Source: Lenzites betulinus
Taxonomy: Eukaryota; Basidiomycota; Agaricomycetes; Polyporales; Polyporaceae
Length of the DNA: 64,000 nucleotides
NCBI GenBank assembly: GCA_022264855.1
Contig: JABYQU010000054.1
Location: forward strand, 1-64,000
Direction: 5' to 3'
Shown here: positions 58,040-64,000 of the stretch, in pieces
How the letters are laid out: every line of letters starts with the position of its first letter
Numbering within the stretch: the stretch's first letter is position 1
The notes under the pieces: generated by a model
Seen by the model: the letters and a program-made list of their open reading frames with translations, nothing else
Database searches by the model: none
Told to the model about the DNA's origin: nothing
Translations under genes and position numbers: made by a program

Positions 58040-61000
58040 TGAGTCTGTGGCAAGATGGGATACTTGAGCGGGCAGAGACAATGGGGTCTCTTCCTAAGGC
58101 GGATTGTGGCGGCTGTGCGGCGCGGCACGTTCAGCAGTCTGCAGGGCTGCGGGGTACTGTAAAGGTCAAGCTCACGGGTAATGTGTAATTCCGGCAAGCC
58201 AGGTCAGTGTGGATGTGAAAGCAGCCTATGGGGTTGCTGTGCGGGAGGTTCGGACGTAGCGGCTGCAACGGAGACGGGCAGGCCACACGCAGACGGAGAC
58301 ACGGCACTTTGAGCTCGGAGGACTGGTGCGGGGAAAAGGGCCGCCAAGAGCGGCACGGAGGGGTCATATATCATCTGCGCACGGAACCAGACGAGGCGGG
58401 TCGGTCGAGCGTGCGTGCAGACGTATTACGACATGCCCTGCCCCCGCTGGTCTGTCCGCAACAGACCCCGATGATCTCTGCGCGCAACTCCTCCCAACGG
58501 TCGCCGAGGAATTTTTGGTTCCAGAAGCCGTCGCCGCTGACCCGCTGTGCCGGGCCCGGGGGTGGACCGCCTGTACAAATGAGGCACCGAGCCTCGGCGT
58601 GCGCGATTAGATATCGAATCGACCCGAAACTCGAACGGGGCGCGAATGAGTGTGATCCCAGATGCGTCGTCGCAGATGCATCTCGCTAACCGCGCTCCCC
58701 AGCCGCTGCCGTGTCACACCTCCCACACCCTGTGCCTCCCCGTCCCGCCCGGCTCTTCGCGGGACGCGCCCGTGGCCCCGGGACCGCTTAGCTAACATAA
58801 GGTCGTCTCCGGTGCGCCTCTGGCCTGTCAGCGCACCGTGCCAGCGCGCGCACCCGGGCCTGTCTCGGTGCGCGCGCATGCGTCCAACCGTGGGCAGTCG
58901 CGCCCCGCTTGAGGCGAGAGGCAGGGCGAGTTTAAAATGCAAGCGGTCAGATGTGCAGCCTGCCGTGGCCTGCCGCCGTGCGTGCTCTCTCACCCCGGAC
59001 TGAATGCGACGGCGGGCGTGAAAAGGCTATTCCGGCGAAGGAGGCTGCTGCCGGAGCCGGAGGTCACCTCTCGTGCGCACGCGGCCCGCGCCGCTGCACT
59101 TGAACATGCAAGGGCCGCAGACGATACAACGGCCCCCAGCCTGCAGGTGGCGGACGGAGGGCGGTGGTGGCCTCGACTCTGGAGCGTGGACCTCAACGCC
59201 GCCGATCGCTCCGAGAGTCCTTGTTGCTGTTGCTGCGCCGCGATGAAGTGCCGAAATGACGGTGAGCCGCAAGGTCGTCGCCTCTTGCCAATGCCATGGG
59301 CCGCACCGCCCGCTGGCGAAGACCACGCAACGCACGCGCCGCGCTGGCCCTCGTAACCAGCGTGACGACGGGAAGCCGAGCGAGTGCGCTGGATGAGGAA
59401 AGGTAAGACATCTCGCTATGCGCCTGCGCGACTGGTGCGCGCTGGCGCTGCGCAGCTGAGCTTGGCCGTAGCGGTGGCCGAGGCAGGTTCGACGAGCGTC
59501 GGAACTTATGGCAGGCGCGGGCGGCCCCTTCGAGTCGGCATTCCACGATCACGACGACGGCTGATCGAATCCTCGAGCGATCGCGACGTCGGACCCCAGA
59601 CGGCCACCACCGAGCCTCCTCGAGGAACAGCCGAGGGTCATTTCATACAGCCTGAGCGAGTGTTTGGCCGCAGCGGCTCGATGCAGCGCTGGTGAACACT
59701 GGAGCCGTTCGCTGCGGTGCACGGCGGCCTCCCGGTCTGCAGGGCCATCGCGCCTGGCGAGCGTCGACGGGGCCGGGAATTCCCAACGTTGGTCGCGACG
59801 GCTGCGGCGGGCACTCACGCGCGTGCAACCTGCATGGGGTCCCAGGGGAACATCGCGCAACGCAACGGCAGCAACGCGAGGTGCGCCTGGCTGGTACGGA
59901 CAAGGTTGGAGATTGGATAAGCCCCTGGTCGGCCGGCCGGCGACGACCAGCAACAGCAACAGCTGAGGTCCGCCGCCCATGGCAAGGGTCCTGTCTCCAC
60001 CGCCAACGCGCTTCCCACCTTCTAGCGCACTGCTGTCGGAAATACCGCGGCCCGGCTCTGTGCACAATCCGAAGCACAGAATGCTGCCCAGCTGCCCAGA
60101 GACGGGTCGTGCGCACACGGACGCTGTCACGTCAGAAGAAGACGATGCAGACAGATTTGGCTGGCAATCACGGTTTACCTACCTTACCCACAGGTGCACG
60201 TCTGCCACACAGGAATAACACTTGCCCTCCATTGCACGCTTGCACAGGACCGATCCCCGATGGAGATTCGCAGCGCACGACCGCAAGTTTCCTCCTCTCT
60301 TCCTTCCTCCGCCCGCGCGCCGTCCCCGCCCCCACGCAAGCCACCAGGGTGAACCTACCATTATAGCAGATACACCCAATTTCTCCGGGCTGCCCAAGTC
60401 GATTGCACGATCGTCCGCCGATCGCGCCGTGCCCAGCCCCGCTGCTCACCCCCGTCCCTGTTCCCTGTCCCCGGCGCCCGCTGCGCCCGGCAAAGGGCAG
60501 CGCCTGCGAACGCCGGCCTCCCTCCCTCGTTGCCGTCGAGGCTCGAGAATGCCGTGGGAGAGGGGATACGTCACGAGGCAGCCTCCCCGCAGCAGCGCGA
60601 TCCTTCCCGGAGTCGTGATATTCGATATCCGACGTTCGACGTCGGACGGTGGCCCTGCCGTGGCGCGCGTGGAGGTGTGCCTGTGATGATGATGTCCGGC
60701 CGCCCCGTCTGCAGCGTTCGCATTCAGTCGCGACCGCGCGCCGTCGACATGTTGCGCGGCTGCTGCACAGTGCCAGGGCGAGCTCCCCGCGGCGTACGTA
60801 CAGACGTCGTGTAGCGGGCAGCACCCCGCGACCACGCCGTTCTGATCGAAGCCCGACGGGTCTCCGCGCCCAGCGTCGCGCACAAGCTCAAGCTCTGCTG
60901 GACAGCGCGGCTAGCCACGGCGGGCGCATGGCCAGCTTCTGCTGTTCCAGCACAAACGCACCCGCGATCAGCTGCGATCAGGCAGCAGTTTCCCAGCCTA

Positions 61001-61796
61001 CCGCCCTCGCGCCGGGCCCGAGCGGGCCAATCGCCGTACGCGCCCCGGGTCCCGCGTGCTGCGTCGGAGCCGAGGGCGTGTGAACCCTGCCGCGCCGCCG
61101 TGCTCCCAAGGGCAGTCCAAGGGCACGATCCTCGCCGCCGCCCTGGTCGTCCATGACCGCAGATGTGCGGCCAGGGGCGCAGCCGGGTCCGAGGCCGTTC
61201 ACTGCTGCTGGGCCGCTGGCGACCGCACGGCCCACATGGGCGTCGTGCATCAGCACCCGTCGGCCGTGCCCAAGGTCCCCGCTTCCCAGCCGCTCAACAG
61301 CCTCCACAGCATCGGCCGCAGGGCGAGTGTTGGGTGGGGAAGGAAGCACGGAGAAGACAGACGTAGCATGCGGCCACCACCACAACCTCGCATTGACGCC
61401 GATGGGCTGGGTCAAGTTGTTGACAGCGCGGCACTTGTGCAATATCCACACATGATTCCATCCGAGACCTTGGGTGGCAGAAATGGAGACTATACGGCAT
61501 TGTGATTCATGACCTGGAGTAGAGCGACAAACGTCCTTCGAACGTCCGCAGTCTGTCGTAAGTAATACGAGATCGAAAACATGTCACGACCGAAGCACAG
61601 AGCGCGCAACCGTCAACACTACAATCCACCGTGCGCGCCTTCCCACCGACTGTCACCCCCTGTACGCATCTCTACCATATCTGAACTGTCCTCGTCATCT
61701 TCTCTATGATCGTCTCCACTGCGCGCGACATCGACGTCCGTGTTCTTTCATCGACACCTTCGCAGGCCCGAATGACGACGGAGACACAAGAGCGCC
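58040..61796. other. Long GC-rich gene-free region upstream of the APSES gene
   Basis: No conserved protein in 3.8 kb although long open frames occur on both strands, as expected from high GC. It contains pyrimidine-rich tracts and could include the transcription factor's leader, regulatory DNA and the 3' flank of the decarboxylase gene. I could not place specific sites. Confidence 0.5.
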
Positions 61797-63412
61797 TTAG
61801 GCCTGGAAAGCCCGCAGCGCCTCGCGCACCTCCGCCGCACCCGCGCCCGCGCCGGTCGTGTACACGACCTTGCTCAGCTCGAAGCCGTTGAATTGCGAGG
61901 CGGCGCACGTGGTGTACGCGCCCATGGTATCGAACCCGAGCCAGTCGCCGACTTGGAGCGTCGCCGGAAGCTGCGTCATGGCGCACACGCAGTCGAGCGA
62001 GTCGCACGTCGGGCCCCAGACGCTGCTCGCACGTAGCGGCACCGACGCGGGCACATGGAACGACCCGTTGAGCGAGAGCACGTACGGCTGGGGAGACTGG
62101 TGGTCGAACATGATGCAGTTGAATGAGCCGTATACGCCGTCGTTGATGTAGTCTGAAGGTCATCGTGAGTATACAGCCACAAGAGACGCGAAAAACGACG
62201 TACACATCACGCTCGGGTGCTCAGAATCGACATCCATGTCCTGAGGGGCGTTGTCTACGGTGGGCGGCGCACGACGCGCGATTATGTTGGTGGCGAGGCT
62301 GAAGGCCTTCGAGACGTAGTACCTTCCCGGCTCGGCGATGATGCGGATGTGCTCGCGGTGAGGGAAGTACTCGTCGATGGCGTCCGTGAGGACGGCAGCG
62401 GTCTTCTCAAACGTCGCGTCCTCAAAGCCTCCGCCGACATCGAGCAGGTTGAACTCGTAGCCAGCTTTCTTGCCCATATCGAAGGCTGCGCGGGAACGCA
62501 TGATCGCGTCGGAGAACGCGCTCGAATCGTAGCATCCACTCCCAACGTGGAAGCTGACGCCGACGACATCCAAGTTCAGCTCGCGGGCCTTCGCAAGTAG
62601 GGCCGGGACGGTGACAAGGGGCGCGCCGAACTTGAGCCCGAGGCGGCACAAACTCTTGGAATCATCGGTGAGAATGCGCACGATGAGCTTCGCGCCGGGG
62701 TGCGTGCGCGCAATCTTGTGCAGCTCATCGGTGTTATCGAACGTCATCATGTCCACGCCAGCCTTAGCCGCGCTACGGACGAACGACGCAGCCTTGCATG
62801 GGTTGGCGAAGATGATACGCTCGGGAGCTACACCGATATCGGTGACCATCTTGATCTCTCCGTTCGACGCACAATCGAAGTTCGCGCCAAGCGCGGCAAG
62901 GAGCCTGAGCACGTATGGGTCTGGGTTGCATTTCACCGCTAATGAGGAGCGTGTCAAACAGGTGGTCGTAACGGGAGAAAGCATATAGACCCACCATAGA
63001 ACGGTTCAATCTCGGGGAGAAACTTCTTCCACCGCAGGTGCTGCTTATAAACGTTGCTGAGATCCGCGACGAAGAAAGCTTTCTCCGCGTCGACCTCCCC
63101 GGCAGCGCCGAGGTGAAGTGCGTTCATAACCCCGTTCCGAAGATGGACATCAGGGTGGCCACGGTGGAGTGGCGGCAACCCAGGAATAGATACCTCGTCA
63201 TCGTAGTGACGGTCCGGGTTCTTGTGAGCGTATGTGGTGTCCTGAGTGTGAGTGTGGGTGGAGGATGGAAATAGGCCGTTTACGAGAGCATTGGTGAAGT
63301 ACTTTTCGTTGTGGGAGCGTGGCAGAGAAGAGGAGATAGTCGGAGAGCAGGAAACGACATCGAAGTCAAAGTCTACGGGGCAGTGCGCCGTGAGGATCTC
63401 GAGTTGGGACAT
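61797..63412 (-). CDS. SPE1: Ornithine decarboxylase
   Basis: Three exons, 63412-62995, 62938-62204 and 62152-61797, give 502 aa. It is a PLP-dependent group IV decarboxylase: the PLP lysine is in FYAVKCNPDP (about residue 142), followed by FDCASNGEI, the phosphate-binding HVGSG and LDVGGGF, EPGRYYV, and the catalytic Cys in GPTCDSLD. It makes putrescine from ornithine, the first step of polyamine synthesis, as a cytosolic dimer with active sites formed between subunits. The N-terminal 100 residues are a fungal extension with an STHTHTQ stretch. In fungi the enzyme is controlled by antizyme-driven proteasomal decay; nothing for that is visible here. Both intron phases fit, and the start ATG at 63412 gives the longest frame. 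Confidence 0.96.
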
Positions 63413-64000
63413 TGTGCACGGGTTGTTATCTTGGGAGGGGAGAAGGTCTACTGAGGGGTCTAAGGGCAGTTGTCCGGTTGCGGGGACGGGCTGGAGAAGG
63501 CGAAAGCGGGAAGTGTCCCGGGGGACGGGAAAAACAGTCGTTTTGGATATTCGCGTCGAAACCCGAATTACCGACCTACCGCCGCGGTCGCGAAAACGAG
63601 CCGGGCGGGATAGGGACGGTAACTAAACGGCTTCCTTCAGTCGAAGAGGGATCCTCGCTCCCTAAAGCGAGGACGAGCTTGAAGGGGGTGGTGGGAGGTT
63701 GATAGAGACGGGAGGGTGGCAGACTACGAAGCGCACAAAAGCGGGCCCGGCAAAGATTTGATTTGACAACGAAGGACGTTAATCCTGTCAGGGAGGTTCA
63801 CCTATAAAGCAATTGATCAGTCTATGTAACGCAATTACAACAAAGCGAACGGCGTACCACGAACGGATGACCACCTGTGGTGTGAATGAATTAGCTACGA
63901 TTCCATGAGATAGTTACATGTCAGAATTGGACGGCACCCCCGATGACATCACGAGATGCAGCAGTAAACCACGCAACATACAACGTGTGTGGAACGTGTT
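63413..64000. other. Upstream region of ornithine decarboxylase
   Basis: No other gene is supported up to the window edge. Confidence 0.5.

Noticed and set aside
60168..60824. A 218-codon minus-strand open frame
   Set aside because: Arg/Gly-rich noise in very GC-rich DNA.
1..64000. CRISPR array, bacterial operon or ribosomal RNA genes
   Set aside because: The DNA is clearly from an intron-rich fungal nuclear genome; no regularly spaced direct repeats or rRNA signatures were seen.

Overview
This 64 kb window is nuclear DNA of a filamentous basidiomycete, most likely an agaricomycete and perhaps a polypore. The genes are rich in short introns (about 45-70 nt, GT-AG with CTRAY-like branch sites). 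It carries a Plavaka-type transposase and a DUF6532 gene, both basidiomycete families, and ordinary eukaryotic housekeeping genes. Every gene was read by splicing exons by hand, requiring matching intron phases and recognisable protein motifs. Most models close to a whole number of codons from ATG to stop.

Layout. 1-8.5 kb: the 3' part of an unrecognised gene, a fragment of an F-box gene, a pepsin-like (A1) aspartic peptidase gene on the minus strand, and a 545-aa F-box/LRR-like gene. 8.5-11.5 kb: no gene seen. 11.5-19.8 kb: a proline-rich acidic protein, a second F-box/LRR-like gene, an SRA-YDG (methyl-CpG reader) gene, and a divergently placed isochorismatase-fold hydrolase. 19.8-36 kb is the repeat-rich part: a DUF6532 gene broken by an 855-bp fold-back element with 8-bp flanking repeats, a near-intact Plavaka transposase head to head with it, a decayed second A1 peptidase copy, a CpG-dense block and a minisatellite. 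36-52.6 kb is gene-dense: a third F-box/LRR-like gene, ERV41, two ankyrin-MYND genes in opposite orientation around a MINDY-type deubiquitinase, an SPX-SLC13 phosphate transporter, and a SAM-domain protein with a C-terminal membrane anchor. 52.6-64 kb: long GC-rich gene-free stretches flanking an APSES/KilA-N transcription factor, then ornithine decarboxylase.

Working together. There is no operon-like cluster. Two themes stand out. One is ubiquitin-linked genes: three F-box genes plus two relics, and MINDY. The other is genome defence against mobile DNA: an SRA reader of methylated CpG a few kilobases from transposon wreckage.

The most unusual observation concerns the two A1 peptidase paralogues. 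In both, the first catalytic DTG motif is cut by an intron inside the glycine codon, the next coding piece is a 13-nt microexon, and the second catalytic DTG of the other lobe is cut at exactly the same codon position. Other very small exons (7, 11, 18, 23 and 24 nt) occur in four more genes.
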